Of a stretch of DNA of 64,000 nucleotides, positions 18,779 to 28,507 are shown in pieces. Origin of the DNA: Heterotrichella gracilis. Its lineage: Eukaryota; Sar; Xanthophyceae; Tribonematales; Xanthonemataceae. The stretch is from positions 62,001 through 126,000 of the forward strand of contig JAULBX010004110.1 of NCBI GenBank assembly GCA_032358255.1, read 5' to 3'. The notes below the pieces were generated by a model. That model did no database searches. It had not been told where the DNA came from and saw nothing but the letters and a program-made list of their open reading frames with translations. Position 1 is the stretch's first letter; each line of letters begins with the position of its first letter. Made by a program: the position numbers and the translations under genes.

Positions 18779-19288
18779 CTATGCTAATTCTTCTTTTGTT
18801 TCTAATATGTCGCTGATGTCGGCAGAAGAAAATACCTTATCGATATTTAACAACATCATGAACTGATCTTTTTCCTTGATCATGCCTTGAATAAAGTCGG
18901 CCTTGTATTTGGCACCAATGCTTGGCGAAGGTTGAATTTGACTTTCTTCAATTTCGAATACTTCCGAAACCGAATCAACAAGTGCGCCTACAACAATGGA
19001 TTCTTCGTTCATGGCAATATTTAAGACTACAATACAGGTATTAACGGTTTGCACTTCATTAGGCATTCCGAATTTTTTGCGTGTGTCAATCACCGGCAGT
19101 ACACCACCTCTTAAATTTACCACCCCTATTAAATAGTCGGGGGCATGTGGTACTTTTGTGATTTTTGGAACTTCTAATATTTCCATAATTTTCATAACGT
19201 TAATGGCAAAATGCTCATTCGCTAGTTTGAAGGACAAAAATGATTTTGTGGCTTCACTTGTTTTTGTTTCGTTGTATTTTAGAGTCAT
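18779..19288 (-). CDS. cheW: Chemotaxis coupling protein CheW
   Basis: The 169-residue CheW-fold protein has SFKLANEHFAINVMKIMEI, the conserved VNLRGGVLPVIDTR block, and VGALVDSVSEVFEI. CheW links receptors to the CheA P5 domain. Its start overlaps the cheA stop by four bases. Confidence 0.95.
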   Translation of the reverse strand: MTLKYNETKTSEATKSFLSFKLANEHFAINVMKIMEILEVPKITKVPHAPDYLIGVVNLRGGVLPVIDTRKKFGMPNEVQTVNTCIVVLNIAMNEESIVVGALVDSVSEVFEIEESQIQPSPSIGAKYKADFIQGMIKEKDQFMMLLNIDKVFSSADISDILETKEELA

Positions 19289-21330
19289 ACTAATTCCTCC
19301 TCGTGTATGTTTTTAGTATATAATTCAATTATTTTATTTGTATCCATTACTAATGCAATTGTTCCATCTCCAAGAATGGAAGCACCTGACATGAAATCCT
19401 GATTTTTGTAATATTTTCCTAAAGGTTTTACCACCGCCTGGTACTCACCTATGATGGTATCAATAGCGATACCAACGCTTTGTTCACCAAAATTAACCAC
19501 TATGATCTGCGATTTACCTTTTGTAGAGAATTCGTGACCAAATTCTTGTCTTAAATTGACATAAGGTACTTGATTACCATCAAGGATCAGAAGATGGTTA
19601 AAATTGTCAACCATTTCTTCATTCTTTATTTCATAACATTTTGTGATAACAGAAAGTGGAATGATGTAATTAACATCTGCCACCTTTACTAATAGGCCAT
19701 CAATGATTGATAGTGTCAATGGAATTTTAATGGTTAAAGTAGTTCCTTCATTAACTTTCGAATCAACTTGAATAGAACCTCGTATTTCCTGAATATTACG
19801 ATTTACTACATCCATTCCAACCCCACGGCCTGAAACATCTGTTATTTTTGCTGCTGTGGAGAATCCGGGATGAAAAATAAAATCGAATAATTGTTTATCT
19901 GAATAATTATCTTCTTCTTTCATCAGACCTTTGGTGATTGCTTTTTTTCTGATCGCATCAACGTCTAATCCCTTGCCATCATCGGTTATTTGAATGTACA
20001 CAAACACTCCTGAATAATAAGAGCGCAAGGTAAGTTTACCTGTTTTGGGTTTGCCTTTAAGGATGCGGTCTTCCGGTTTCTCAATACCATGATCTAAACT
20101 GTTTCTCAAGATATGCATGAGTGGATCAGTTAAGGTCTCAATAATGGTTTTATCTAATTCTGTTTCTCCACCAATAGTAATAAATTCAATTTCTTTGCCT
20201 AAGTTGTTTGATACATCTCTTACCAAACGTTGAAATCTTCCAAACAAATTGTTAATCGGTACAAGGGTCATTCCAAAAGCAATGTCTCTCAAACGACGTG
20301 ATAATTTTTCGATATTTTCGGATATGACTTCCAGATCTGAATGATTCGTGTTTTGTGTAAATAAAGTAAGACCTGCTTGGGTGGTAACTAATTCACTCAC
20401 CAGATTCATTAGTTCATCTAATTTTTCGGATGACACGCGAATGCTGGACGTGTTTTTTTCTTTGGTTTCCGCTTTTTTTACAGGCGAAGCCGATATGGCT
20501 TCAGTTTTTACGACTTCAACAGGGGTGTTTTCTGATCTCTGTGAGATCAAAGTACTAAGATCTAATCTTTCAGAAGTTAGAGTGGCAGCATCTAACATCT
20601 TATGAAATTCCTGCGTAAAAATGCTGCTGTTACCTGGTATTAAGTTAATCTCTATTTTGGAATTGTCTTCTACAAATACAAAAACATCTTTGATATCATT
20701 AATTGTTTTTTCTGTTTCAAGAAACAGATCCCAATAAGTGATACAACTATCTATATTTTGCTCCGAAAGGGCTTCAAGCGGTTTAAAATGAGCAACAGAT
20801 CTAAAATTTCCAAAACTATTTAGTTCAGATAATAAAAACAGGGGATTGGTGCCATTATTAAAGATCTCGGCACTAGGTTCAAAATAAATATGGTAATTTA
20901 ATTTGCCTGAACTTGTTTTCTCTGAAGGTTTTTGTGCAGTTTTAACTGCTGAAGTGTTAGAGATAAAGCCGGTGATCTGGTGAATCAGGTCTTCATGGGT
21001 TTCTTTATTAGAAGGAATGCTAAGATCTGAATCTTGAATAATATTCTTTAAGTGGTCTAGACAGAGAAACGTGCAATCAATTAATTGTTTACTTAATTCC
21101 ATTTCTCCAATTCTGATCTTGTCGTAAATGGTTTCCAGGTCATGCACAAATTCGGCAATTTTTGAAAGTCCAAACATGCTACTGTTGCCTTTAAGAGTGT
21201 GCATCACCCTGAAAATGGATTCGATGTTCGACTTATTATTGCTAGATGTTTCTAATGACAACAAAGCAATTTCGAGATTCGCTAACAGTTCATTAGCCTC
21301 CTCTATATATGTGATTCTTGCAGCGTCCAT
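19285..21330 (-). CDS. cheA: Chemotaxis histidine kinase CheA
   Basis: The 681-residue protein has HPt domain P1 with phosphoacceptor His44 (RVMHTLKGN), and a P2-like region about residues 145-240 (HIYFEPSAEIF, then FVFVEDN). The dimerisation helices P3 follow (SEKLDELMNLVSELVTTQ), then kinase domain P4 with N box (HILRNSLDHGIE), G1 (ITDDGKGLD), F box (FIFHPGFST) and G2 (GRGVGMDVV), and a CheW-like P5. All catalytic boxes are present. It overlaps cheY by one base and cheW by four. Confidence 0.96.
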   Translation of the reverse strand: MDAARITYIEEANELLANLEIALLSLETSSNNKSNIESIFRVMHTLKGNSSMFGLSKIAEFVHDLETIYDKIRIGEMELSKQLIDCTFLCLDHLKNIIQDSDLSIPSNKETHEDLIHQITGFISNTSAVKTAQKPSEKTSSGKLNYHIYFEPSAEIFNNGTNPLFLLSELNSFGNFRSVAHFKPLEALSEQNIDSCITYWDLFLETEKTINDIKDVFVFVEDNSKIEINLIPGNSSIFTQEFHKMLDAATLTSERLDLSTLISQRSENTPVEVVKTEAISASPVKKAETKEKNTSSIRVSSEKLDELMNLVSELVTTQAGLTLFTQNTNHSDLEVISENIEKLSRRLRDIAFGMTLVPINNLFGRFQRLVRDVSNNLGKEIEFITIGGETELDKTIIETLTDPLMHILRNSLDHGIEKPEDRILKGKPKTGKLTLRSYYSGVFVYIQITDDGKGLDVDAIRKKAITKGLMKEEDNYSDKQLFDFIFHPGFSTAAKITDVSGRGVGMDVVNRNIQEIRGSIQVDSKVNEGTTLTIKIPLTLSIIDGLLVKVADVNYIIPLSVITKCYEIKNEEMVDNFNHLLILDGNQVPYVNLRQEFGHEFSTKGKSQIIVVNFGEQSVGIAIDTIIGEYQAVVKPLGKYYKNQDFMSGASILGDGTIALVMDTNKIIELYTKNIHEEELV

Positions 21331-21698
21331 TATCTAAGAACTTTTTTAATAACACTTACCAATCTTTCTTTCGAAAAAGGTTTAATGATCCAACCTGTTG
21401 CACCTGCCTCTCTGGCTTCTTGCTTTTTGCTTTCTTGTGATTCAGTGGTTAGGATAAGTATCGGCAAATACTTGTATTTTTCATTTTTACGAACTTCTTT
21501 TAAAAAACTTATTCCATCCATCACTGGCATATTTAAATCGGTAATGATCAAGTCAACTTCAGGTAAACTTTCCAAACACTTCATTCCATCTGCCCCGTTT
21601 ATACCCTTTGTTACCGAGTATCCTGACATTTCAAGTCCTGAAGCAATAACCTCTCTGATACTTTCTGAGTCGTCAACTATTAAAATATTGTTTTTCAT
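21330..21698 (-). CDS. cheY: CheY-type response regulator
   Basis: A 122-residue single receiver: LIVDDSESIREVI, phosphoacceptor Asp54 in LIITDLNMPVMDG, Thr in ILTTES, Lys in IIKPFSKE. The stop overlaps the cheA start. It is the CheY closest to CheA in expression and by position the likelier direct phosphate acceptor; its target is not visible. Confidence 0.93.
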   Translation of the reverse strand: MKNNILIVDDSESIREVIASGLEMSGYSVTKGINGADGMKCLESLPEVDLIITDLNMPVMDGISFLKEVRKNEKYKYLPILILTTESQESKKQEAREAGATGWIIKPFSKERLVSVIKKVLR

Positions 21699-21702
21699 TT
21701 AC

Positions 21703-22161
21703 TTATTCAGTTATGTGTTGTTTTACTATTAAATTTTCCAGACCGGCACATTGTATGAGTGCTTTATCCTCTTTGTTTAATTCAGAATCAATGGTTATCC
21801 GTTTGTTGTTCACTTCTCCTATCATCTTTAAAACATGAAGTAATTGTAAAGAAGCCAGATCTATTTCTTCTATATTTTTCAAAAGGATACTGATCACATC
21901 AAAATACTCCATTACCTTTTGACAATTCTCTTTTACAATAAAGGCATGATTTATGTTGAAATGACCTTCAATGGTCAAATTTATTTTTTTTGTTTTTTTA
22001 CGTTTCGAAGGTGATAAACTAATTTTTATTTTGTTTTCCTCTATCACACTCTCTGTTGAATATGGATTAGCAAGAGCTTCCGTGTCTAACGATACGGCTT
22101 CAAGGACTTGCAAGTTATCTTCTTGTGTTAACTGGTTTATCTCACTCATGTTTTCTGACAT
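21703..22161 (-). CDS. STAS-domain protein of the chemotaxis operon
   Basis: Residues about 62-150 fit a STAS (SpoIIAA-like) fold: INLTIEGHFNINHA, then a strand-helix block IEEIDLASLQLLHVLKMIG, where SpoIIAA has its phosphorylatable Ser after D-x-S, then RITIDSELNKEDKALIQCAGL. The first 60 residues are a low-order linker with a basic patch (PSKRKKTKK). A STAS gene before cheY-cheA is a recurring arrangement in other phyla. The SpoIIE phosphatases in this window are possible partners. Confidence 0.75.
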   Translation of the reverse strand: MSENMSEINQLTQEDNLQVLEAVSLDTEALANPYSTESVIEENKIKISLSPSKRKKTKKINLTIEGHFNINHAFIVKENCQKVMEYFDVISILLKNIEEIDLASLQLLHVLKMIGEVNNKRITIDSELNKEDKALIQCAGLENLIVKQHITE

Positions 22162-22625
22162 TAGTTGTTCAAGGTGTTTTCAGTATAAACTAAAGAATTG
22201 TTTGTGTCGGATACTTCGTTCTCTGTGAAGGAAAAGGCACGACCATTGTATTTTTCATATACAAATTCAAAGTAGTCGTTAATCATCCGGTAATCTATTC
22301 TTGTTCTGTAATTAGCTTTAATAAAGTTTATTATTTCAGTGGAATTAACATTTTTAAGCGGGCTGGTGCAAATAATCTGATTATCCTGCTTCACATATTT
22401 ACCATAGGCATACCACACATAGTCTTCCTGATTTTGTTTGTCTTTAAATACCGAGCAATTAATGAAGGTGCTATCGCTAAATAAGATCAACGTAGCACCA
22501 TTGTTTTTAGGATCAACATTTTTTTGGGTATATTTTTTCAATACCTGTTTTGACGGGTTTTGTGCATTTAATCCGCCTTTTGTTAGGCTCATTAAGAGGA
22601 ATAAAACGATTGTTGTTGTTCTCAT
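22161..22625 (-). CDS. Secreted protein heading the cheA operon
   Basis: The longest frame starts at 22664, but that start lies inside the promoter -7 element (22662-22669). The second Met (22625) directly begins a signal peptide (RTTTIVLFLLMSLTKGG, cut near LNAQ), so I place the start there. The mature protein of about 130 residues looks like a compact alpha/beta domain (ATLILFSDSTFINCSVF, YVWYAYGKYVKQ, IDYRMINDYFEFVYEK). I recognise no family. A secreted first gene in a chemotaxis transcript could be a periplasmic ligand-binding helper of the MCP; that is only a suggestion. Confidence 0.75.
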   Translation of the reverse strand: MRTTTIVLFLLMSLTKGGLNAQNPSKQVLKKYTQKNVDPKNNGATLILFSDSTFINCSVFKDKQNQEDYVWYAYGKYVKQDNQIICTSPLKNVNSTEIINFIKANYRTRIDYRMINDYFEFVYEKYNGRAFSFTENEVSDTNNSLVYTENTLNN

Positions 22626-22661
22626 AATCTTCTGATTCGCTTTTATCTTTCGAATCTGTGA

Positions 22662-22728
22662 CAAAGGTACAGGGTCAATAGGCGAAGAGTTTAAGGGTTG
22701 AGTCTAAATCGACTAAGGGTTTTATTTA
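22662..22728 (-). promoter_or_regulatory. CCCTTAG-type promoter of the cheA operon
   Basis: On the minus strand AAATAAAA leads into CCCTTAG (first base 22719), then five bases, then TTAG. TACCTTTG (perfect TAnnTTTG) starts at 22669, a spacing of exactly 50. A further CCCTTAA lies just downstream (about 22698) and another TTAAGGG near 22737, so the short intergenic region holds three related copies. Predicted transcription start is about 22658. Confidence 0.88.
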
Positions 22729-22774
22729 ATAATAATTAAGGGCTTAATTAATGAAGCTGTATTGAAATAGACAG

Positions 22775-22782
22775 TAATTTTG
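22775..22782 (+). promoter_or_regulatory. -7 element of the divergent kinase gene
   Basis: TAATTTTG matches TAnnTTTG and lies 54 bases before the ATG at 22837. No plus-oriented CCCTTAG lies 50 bp upstream, but the minus-oriented copies are within 60-80 bp, so shared control is possible. Confidence 0.5.
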
Positions 22783-22836
22783 AAGCGTTAAACAGAATAA
22801 TTTATTTTCCGTTTTACAAAAACATCGGTAATCGAA

Positions 22837-24645
22837 ATGATTAATAGAATAGAACAAATAGACGAACTTTCTACACTGCCAATTGCTTTTTGGATCTATT
22901 CCAGGCCAAATAAATCTTTTCAATACATTAGTCCAAGAATTAAGTCCCTCTTTGAACATAATATTGATAAGATCACTGACATTAAACAATTTCGTGCTAT
23001 TATTCATCCTGAAGATCAGTCTAAAGTATTGCGAAATTTAAACGGTGGATTGAGTGCAACTATAGATAATTTGGAGTACCGAATCATTACTGCGAAAGGA
23101 AAGATCAAATGGCTAAAAAATACGGCCATCACTATTCCATTGAAATCTCAGGAGCACCAGCATGTGATTGGTACAACCTATGCTTTACCTTTGAATAAAA
23201 GTAAAAATTGGGTAGAACAAGTCATCCACCCAGTTGATCTTATTAAATGCTTTGAGGGAACACATTTGATTTTGGATCAGAAAGGTCATATTGTACATTC
23301 TCTTATCAAATCGAAAGAGCGATCGATCTTTAAAGCTGAAACTGGCAGAATTAAACAAACTACTATTTTTAAAAGCCTGAAAGCCACTTTAGCGAAACAA
23401 TTGTTTCCTCTTTTTTCGAATGCCTTATCATTAAACGATTCGAGTACACATTATATCTCTCAAAAAATTGGTAAAAAGATCAGTCACTTTAAGGTTCAGA
23501 TAAAAAAACTAAATCAATTCCATTTGCTTGTTTCTCTTGAGAAGGAAAAAGAGCCGGCATCAAAAACCTATTCATTAGAAAAGTTTTATTCCATCTCTGA
23601 TCAATCTCCACAGCTGGTTGTTGTTACAGACCTTGCCGGTCGCATAGAGTATGTGAATCCAATGTTTACCAAAACAACCGGATATACTCTAAGCGAGGTG
23701 AGAGGGAAGGAAATGAACATTGTGCGCCCTATTAAATACAAAGTAGATCTATATAATAATCTCTGGCGTACTATTTTAAAAGGGAAAACTTTTAAGAGTG
23801 AGTTTCATAATATTAAGAAAAACGGAACCTATTTCATCGAACAAAAGATCATTAGTCCCCTTAGGGATGATAATGGGCAGATCACGCATTTTGTTTCGTT
23901 TGGCACAGATGTGACCAAAGAAAGAAAGTTAGAAAGAAAAAATAAAAAACACAGTATATTTCAGTCCAGTATAGAGGATAAGGAAGAAAAGAACCGCACC
24001 TTATCATTAATCAGAAGTAGTGAACTAGAACGGCAACAAGTTGCCGGAATGATTCATGAAGGACTTAATCAATCCCTTTCAGCAGCTATGGCCACCATAC
24101 ATCAACTTAAAACTAAGTGTTTGGGAATTGCCGAAACGAAGAGTCAGTTAGATCTGGTGAATAGCCTTGTTTCAGAAAGTATACACGAATTGAGAGATAT
24201 CTCAGGAAACTTATACCCAACCGGACTTTATAAGTTTGGTCTTCATCCTATTTTGGCTCAGATGACTCAGCGTTTGCAGTTTAAGAATAAGGGCATTTCC
24301 TTCGTGTTTATCTCAAATATTAAAGGCTTTCGTTTTAAGAAAGAAGTAGAGATCAACTTTTATCGAATGGTTCAGGAAATTATTAAGAACTCGATTCAAC
24401 ACGCTAATCCAAAAAAGATAACATTAAGTATTAATTATGTTAATAATTTGTTGAATTTAACCATCAAAGATGATGGATCCGGCATCAACTTAAATAATTT
24501 GGAATATAAAAAAATGAGTACTTTTGGAATACTAACTACCGAGGCGAGAGCTAAAAGTATAGGGGCAGAACTGAAAATTTTAACCCAAAAGGACCAAGGC
24601 TTTAAAATTGAGATTACATTAATTACAAAAATAATAAACCTATGA
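22837..24645 (+). CDS. Cytoplasmic PAS histidine kinase of the NarX/DegS (HisKA_3) type
   Basis: The 602 residues carry no transmembrane segment. An N-terminal PAS-3-like domain (about 10-125, FRAIIHPEDQSKVLRNL) is followed by a variable region and a second PAS (about 250-365, VVVTDLAGRIEYVNPMF, ending FGTDVTKER). The DHp helix reads ERQQVAGMIHEGLNQSLSAA with the phosphoacceptor His. The HATPase has EIIKNSIQHANP and IKDDGSGIN. This kinase type pairs with NarL regulators, and one overlaps its stop codon by four bases. It is transcribed divergently from the cheA operon. Confidence 0.9.
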   Translation: MINRIEQIDELSTLPIAFWIYSRPNKSFQYISPRIKSLFEHNIDKITDIKQFRAIIHPEDQSKVLRNLNGGLSATIDNLEYRIITAKGKIKWLKNTAITIPLKSQEHQHVIGTTYALPLNKSKNWVEQVIHPVDLIKCFEGTHLILDQKGHIVHSLIKSKERSIFKAETGRIKQTTIFKSLKATLAKQLFPLFSNALSLNDSSTHYISQKIGKKISHFKVQIKKLNQFHLLVSLEKEKEPASKTYSLEKFYSISDQSPQLVVVTDLAGRIEYVNPMFTKTTGYTLSEVRGKEMNIVRPIKYKVDLYNNLWRTILKGKTFKSEFHNIKKNGTYFIEQKIISPLRDDNGQITHFVSFGTDVTKERKLERKNKKHSIFQSSIEDKEEKNRTLSLIRSSELERQQVAGMIHEGLNQSLSAAMATIHQLKTKCLGIAETKSQLDLVNSLVSESIHELRDISGNLYPTGLYKFGLHPILAQMTQRLQFKNKGISFVFISNIKGFRFKKEVEINFYRMVQEIIKNSIQHANPKKITLSINYVNNLLNLTIKDDGSGINLNNLEYKKMSTFGILTTEARAKSIGAELKILTQKDQGFKIEITLITKIINL

Positions 24646-25298
24646 CCAAAATTTTTCTGGTAGAAGACCATCACATTGTGCGTTATGGCATCAAAAATTT
24701 ATTAGAGACAAATCCCGATTTTCAGATCGTTGGGGAAGCTGATAATGGGGAGGATCTGTTAATGCAAATTAAAAAATTGCCCATTGATATCGTTATTTCT
24801 GATATCTCTATGGAAGGAATGGATGGGATCGAACTCACCAAACAAATAAAGAAGATTTCAGGCGGCGCCATCAAAGTGCTTATACTCAGTATGCATGCCG
24901 ATGAGTTATATATCAACAATTGTTTTGAAGCCGGTGCCAATGGGTACATGCTAAAAGACTTCAAGAGTAATGAACTTAGTGGAGCCATTCAAAAGATCAT
25001 GAAAGGCGAAAAGTATGTCAGTCGTTCAGCTTCACAAATTTTAGCCGACAATTACATCAGCAAAGAGTACTCAAACACCAGCAGAAGTGGCGCTAAGATT
25101 GACATCACCAAACGTGAAAAGGAAATCATGGAACTGATCAGTCATGGTTTAAGCAATAAAGAAATTGCTCAAAAAATATTTGTCAGCATTAGTACGGTGG
25201 ATGCCCATAGGTATAATATTCTTAAGAAAATGGAAGTAAAGAATACGGCTGAAATGATCACAAAGGCCATCAAACTAAAACTCATCCTTGTAAAATAG
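24642..25298 (+). CDS. NarL/LuxR-family response regulator
   Basis: The 218 residues comprise a receiver with Asp54 (IVISDISMEGMDG), Lys in MLKDF, and a C-terminal LuxR-type helix-turn-helix (LTKREKEIMELISHGLSNKE, then STVDAHRYNILKKM). It is the cognate regulator of the kinase just upstream. NarL-type regulators often bind tandem or inverted short sites upstream of -35, and the CCCTTAG...TTAG pairs around -61 in this window are plausible targets. It is one of only two DNA-binding-type contexts I see here and the only clear DNA-binding protein. Binding is inference. Confidence 0.93.
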   Translation: MTKIFLVEDHHIVRYGIKNLLETNPDFQIVGEADNGEDLLMQIKKLPIDIVISDISMEGMDGIELTKQIKKISGGAIKVLILSMHADELYINNCFEAGANGYMLKDFKSNELSGAIQKIMKGEKYVSRSASQILADNYISKEYSNTSRSGAKIDITKREKEIMELISHGLSNKEIAQKIFVSISTVDAHRYNILKKMEVKNTAEMITKAIKLKLILVK

Positions 25299-25370
25299 AA
25301 TCAGATCCGGCACATTACTAAACCCGAAAACATGATTTGAGTATCTTTTTCGTTGAAAAAAACATAAAAA

Positions 25371-25398
25371 CCTGTAGTAGAGGACTACGGGTTTTTTT
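25371..25398 (+). terminator. Intrinsic terminator of the kinase-regulator pair
   Basis: CCTGTAGT pairs with ACTACGGG (one G-T pair) around a five-base loop, followed by T7. It lies about 70 bases after the regulator stop. Confidence 0.9.
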
Positions 25399-25450
25399 AT
25401 CCAAATTTAATTTAGGTTATCAGTGATTTTATCCGATAATTTAGTAATCT

Positions 25451-25516
25451 AAATAAATCCCTTAGAGAAATTAGGGATTTCTATTAAGAGAAACGCCAAT
25501 GTTTCGGATATCTTTG
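25451..25516 (+). promoter_or_regulatory. CCCTTAG-type promoter of the 57-aa gene
   Basis: AAATAAAT leads into CCCTTAG (25459-25465), then five bases, then TTAG. TATCTTTG, a perfect TAnnTTTG, starts at 25509, a spacing of exactly 50. Predicted transcription start is about 25520. It closely resembles the 16547 promoter, as its gene resembles the 49-aa gene. Confidence 0.87.
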
Positions 25517-25544
25517 AAGTGACTTAACATTAACTTAAACTCAA

Positions 25545-25718
25545 ATGGAAAAGGTAAGAAAATTCAAAAAAACGGCAGCCATTGAACGATTTGAAATAAA
25601 AGGAAAGACTTATTTAACCAAACTCAGAATTGACAAGCGCACTGTAATTACCGTAAGAACTCAGGAAAGCTTAACTGACTGGAAATCAAAATTTCCTCAG
25701 GCCTTTGAGGTGAATTGA
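25545..25718 (+). CDS. 57-aa protein, paralogue of the 49-aa chemotaxis-operon protein
   Basis: The ATG lies about 25 bases after the predicted transcription start and the frame ends at a TGA at 25716. From residue 16 to the end it matches the 16336 product almost throughout (EIKGKTYLTKLRID, RTVITVRTQESL, W, SKFPQAFEVN); the first 15 residues are an extra basic segment (EKVRKFKKTAA). The 155 bases to the next gene have no clear terminator, so it may be cotranscribed with the hybrid kinase. No known domain. Conservation of the pair and promoter placement make it a real gene. Confidence 0.8.
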   Translation: MEKVRKFKKTAAIERFEIKGKTYLTKLRIDKRTVITVRTQESLTDWKSKFPQAFEVN

Positions 25719-25873
25719 TCTTTAATTTTGACCAAAGCTATGTTTAGGAATTAACAAAGCGTCTAAAAACGTTCAGCTCTTGTTTTAAAACGGAGGCAAA
25801 ACAACACAAAATTTACCTGTCAAAATCAATTATTTAGTACTTTTAACTCGAGGAGAATGTAAACAATAAGATT

Positions 25874-28507
25874 ATGAATTTGATGAAAAACCAGACACTT
25901 TTTTTTCTGCTATTAATGCTCATAATTAGCAAAATTAGTCTGGCCAATAAAACGGATTCTTTAATGAATGTTATTAAAGGTCAATCACACGACACCTCAA
26001 AAATTAAAGCCTATCATGAACTAAGTGAGATTTGTGAAATACACGAAATACCGGGTTATATTTATCCTTCCTTTCGCCTTGTTTACGAGAAATTAAAAAA
26101 ACTTCCTGCCGGAAGTCCTGCGCGTCATTTTTATGTTTATTATCTGTCTTTAAACCTCAATAATCTGGCCTTTTATTTTGAAACAGAAGGTAAAAATGAG
26201 CTGGCACTTCGCTATCTCGAAGATGCCAGGTATCTTCAGGAAGGTATACACAATGAGAGAGACCTAGCTGCCACGTATAATAATCTGGGTGCCTTGTATG
26301 ACAATATGGACTATATTTCTAAATCCATTGATTATCACCATAAAAGTTTAGAATTAAAGGAAAAGTTAGGGAATAAAAATGCCATTGCCCTATCTCTGCA
26401 TAACCTGGCTGCTGTTTATTACAAGTATAATGATTTTGAGAATGCTTTCATTTACAACCAACGAAGTTTAAAGTTAAACAGAGAGGTCGACAACAAATTA
26501 GGTATTGCCAGATCATTGCATGCTTTGGCCAGAGATTATTTAATTAAGTATGATACTGTAAAAGCGATTAAGTTCATGAATGAGGCTGTTTCAATCCATA
26601 AAAAGAGTATTTCTGATAAGGTGGGATTAGCGCATTGTTATGTTGGAATCGCTAAAATTGAACTCAATCAAAAAAAACACTTGTCTTCCAAAACTAATTT
26701 ATTGGCTGCTTTGTCCTTGTTTGAAGAAGTTGGAGATAAATTTGGTATTGCCACAACGCTCTCAAATTTAGCAGAATTTAATTTGCGTGCAGGAAATTTG
26801 GAAGAAGCAAAAGCACTAGGCGAAAAATCCCTTAAATTATCAAAAGCTGTACGATTTAATGATGGAATAAGCGCCTCTTCAAAGTGGTTAAGCCTTATAT
26901 CGGCATCATTAAAGGATTATAAATCTGCTTACGAATACCAGGTCCTTCATAAACAGTTTAACGACACTTTGTCGAATAATAAAGATCTGAAAGATGCCAT
27001 ACAAAAAAGTCTTCAGTATACCTATGATAAAAAAGTGGCCGAAGATAAAGTAAAGTCAGATAGTATAGAGAAACTGCATGAGTCGCAAATGAATCAGGAA
27101 CGCATGTTAAAGCTGGCCTCTTTTGCCTTTATTATTCTGATCACTACGTTTACCCTCTTTTTATTCAACCGGTTCAGGAAGATCCAAAAACAGAAGAAGA
27201 TCATTGAAATGCAAAAGCTGGAGGTAGAGAAACAAAGAGAATTGGCGGATCAGCGACGTGAAATTGCAGAAGCTCAAAGGGAGATCATTGAGAATTCCAT
27301 CTATAATTTGCGGGAAGCCCAGAAAAAAATGAGTGCGGCCAAAGAGGAGGCAGAACGTGCCAATAGCGCTAAAACGGAGTTCCTGGCCAATATGAGCCAT
27401 GAGATCAGAACTCCTCTTAACGCAATCTTAGGTTTTTCACAATTACTGAAAGGTCATACCACTGATAAAAAATATGAACAGTACATTGATAATGTGTTGA
27501 TAGGAGGCAAAAATCTGCTTTCCATTATTAACGATATTCTCGATCTCTCTAAAATAGAAGCAGGGAAGGTGGAAGTGCAATTGGCTCCTCAGTTTTTATC
27601 TACGATTACAAACGAGTGTCGGCAATTATTTGATCAGATTGCTTTTGAAAAACAAGTGGGCTATAAGATCCATTTATTCGAAGACAAACCTCCTTGTCAG
27701 ATTATTATCGACGGTACACGCATCCGTCAAATTTTAGTGAACATTCTTGGCAATGCATTTAAGTTCACCAAAAAAGGTGAAGTGCAATTGATAGTTGAGT
27801 ATATTAAGACCGACAGACATCAGTGTCTGGGTGATTTGATATTAACGGTCAAAGACACCGGCATTGGAATCCCCCAAGATCGACAAGCATCTATTTTTGA
27901 AGCCTTTAAACAACAAGATGGACAGAGTACCCGTGAATATGGCGGTACCGGTTTAGGTCTGACCATAACCAAACGCCTCGTCTCTATTTTAAACGGTACA
28001 ATGGAACTGCAAAGCAGTCCGGGTGTTGGAAGTACCTTTACATTAACGTTCAGAAACATCGAATATGTTCAGGCAATGCATCAGCCCAATAGAGCCGATG
28101 AACATTTAAGCCCTGTTTTTAAAGGCCAGGAAATATTATTGGTTGAAGACAATCTTTCTAACAAAGTACTTATTGAAGGGTATTTCGAAGATCTGGCCCT
28201 CCATCTAATACACGCAGAGAACGGGAAAGAGGCTTTAGAGAAGGTGAAACTTTGTCAACCTGATCTTATTTTAATGGATCTGATGATGCCGGTAATGGAC
28301 GGTTTAACGGCCATCAAATTAATTCGATCAAATTCAAATCTCAAACATATACCTATCATTGCTCTTACTGCCTCAGGCTTTCATAAGAATAGTGAAGAAA
28401 CGAAAGCCTTGTGCGATGATTACCTGTTAAAACCCATCAGCAAGCAAGACCTACTGAAGGTGCTTTCAGTTTATCTGAGCCATACCCAACAAAGGGCTGA
28501 AGCCTGA
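25874..28507 (+). CDS. TPR-domain hybrid histidine kinase with C-terminal receiver
   Basis: The 877-residue protein has a signal-anchor N-terminus (ending SLANK), then about seven TPR units (residues 75-370, for example [20 protein letters not shown], then [20 protein letters not shown]), so the sensor is periplasmic. One TM helix (about 410-428, [16 protein letters not shown]) is followed by a long coiled coil. HisKA has [20 protein letters not shown] and HATPase has [17 protein letters not shown] and GGTGLGLTI. The receiver has Asp in [13 protein letters not shown] and Lys in LLKPIS. All catalytic residues are intact. This TPR-kinase design is common in Bacteroidota. A GAGGAG sequence precedes the start region. 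Confidence 0.93.
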   Translation: MNLMKNQTLFFLLLMLIISKISLANKTDSLMNVIKGQSHDTSKIKAYHELSEICEIHEIPGYIYPSFRLVYEKLKKLPAGSPARHFYVYYLSLNLNNLAFYFETEGKNELALRYLEDARYLQEGIHNERDLAATYNNLGALYDNMDYISKSIDYHHKSLELKEKLGNKNAIALSLHNLAAVYYKYNDFENAFIYNQRSLKLNREVDNKLGIARSLHALARDYLIKYDTVKAIKFMNEAVSIHKKSISDKVGLAHCYVGIAKIELNQKKHLSSKTNLLAALSLFEEVGDKFGIATTLSNLAEFNLRAGNLEEAKALGEKSLKLSKAVRFNDGISASSKWLSLISASLKDYKSAYEYQVLHKQFNDTLSNNKDLKDAIQKSLQYTYDKKVAEDKVKSDSIEKLHESQMNQERMLKLASFAFIILITTFTLFLFNRFRKIQKQKKIIEMQKLEVEKQRELADQRREIAEAQREIIENSIYNLREAQKKMSAAKEEAERANSAKTEFLANMSHEIRTPLNAILGFSQLLKGHTTDKKYEQYIDNVLIGGKNLLSIINDILDLSKIEAGKVEVQLAPQFLSTITNECRQLFDQIAFEKQVGYKIHLFEDKPPCQIIIDGTRIRQILVNILGNAFKFTKKGEVQLIVEYIKTDRHQCLGDLILTVKDTGIGIPQDRQASIFEAFKQQDGQSTREYGGTGLGLTITKRLVSILNGTMELQSSPGVGSTFTLTFRNIEYVQAMHQPNRADEHLSPVFKGQEILLVEDNLSNKVLIEGYFEDLALHLIHAENGKEALEKVKLCQPDLILMDLMMPVMDGLTAIKLIRSNSNLKHIPIIALTASGFHKNSEETKALCDDYLLKPISKQDLLKVLSVYLSHTQQRAEA

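Noticed and set aside
22713-22782. A plus-oriented 50-bp promoter for the PAS kinase gene
   Set aside because: The -7 element TAATTTTG is present, but no CCCTTAG in plus orientation lies 50 bp upstream; all copies there face the cheA operon.
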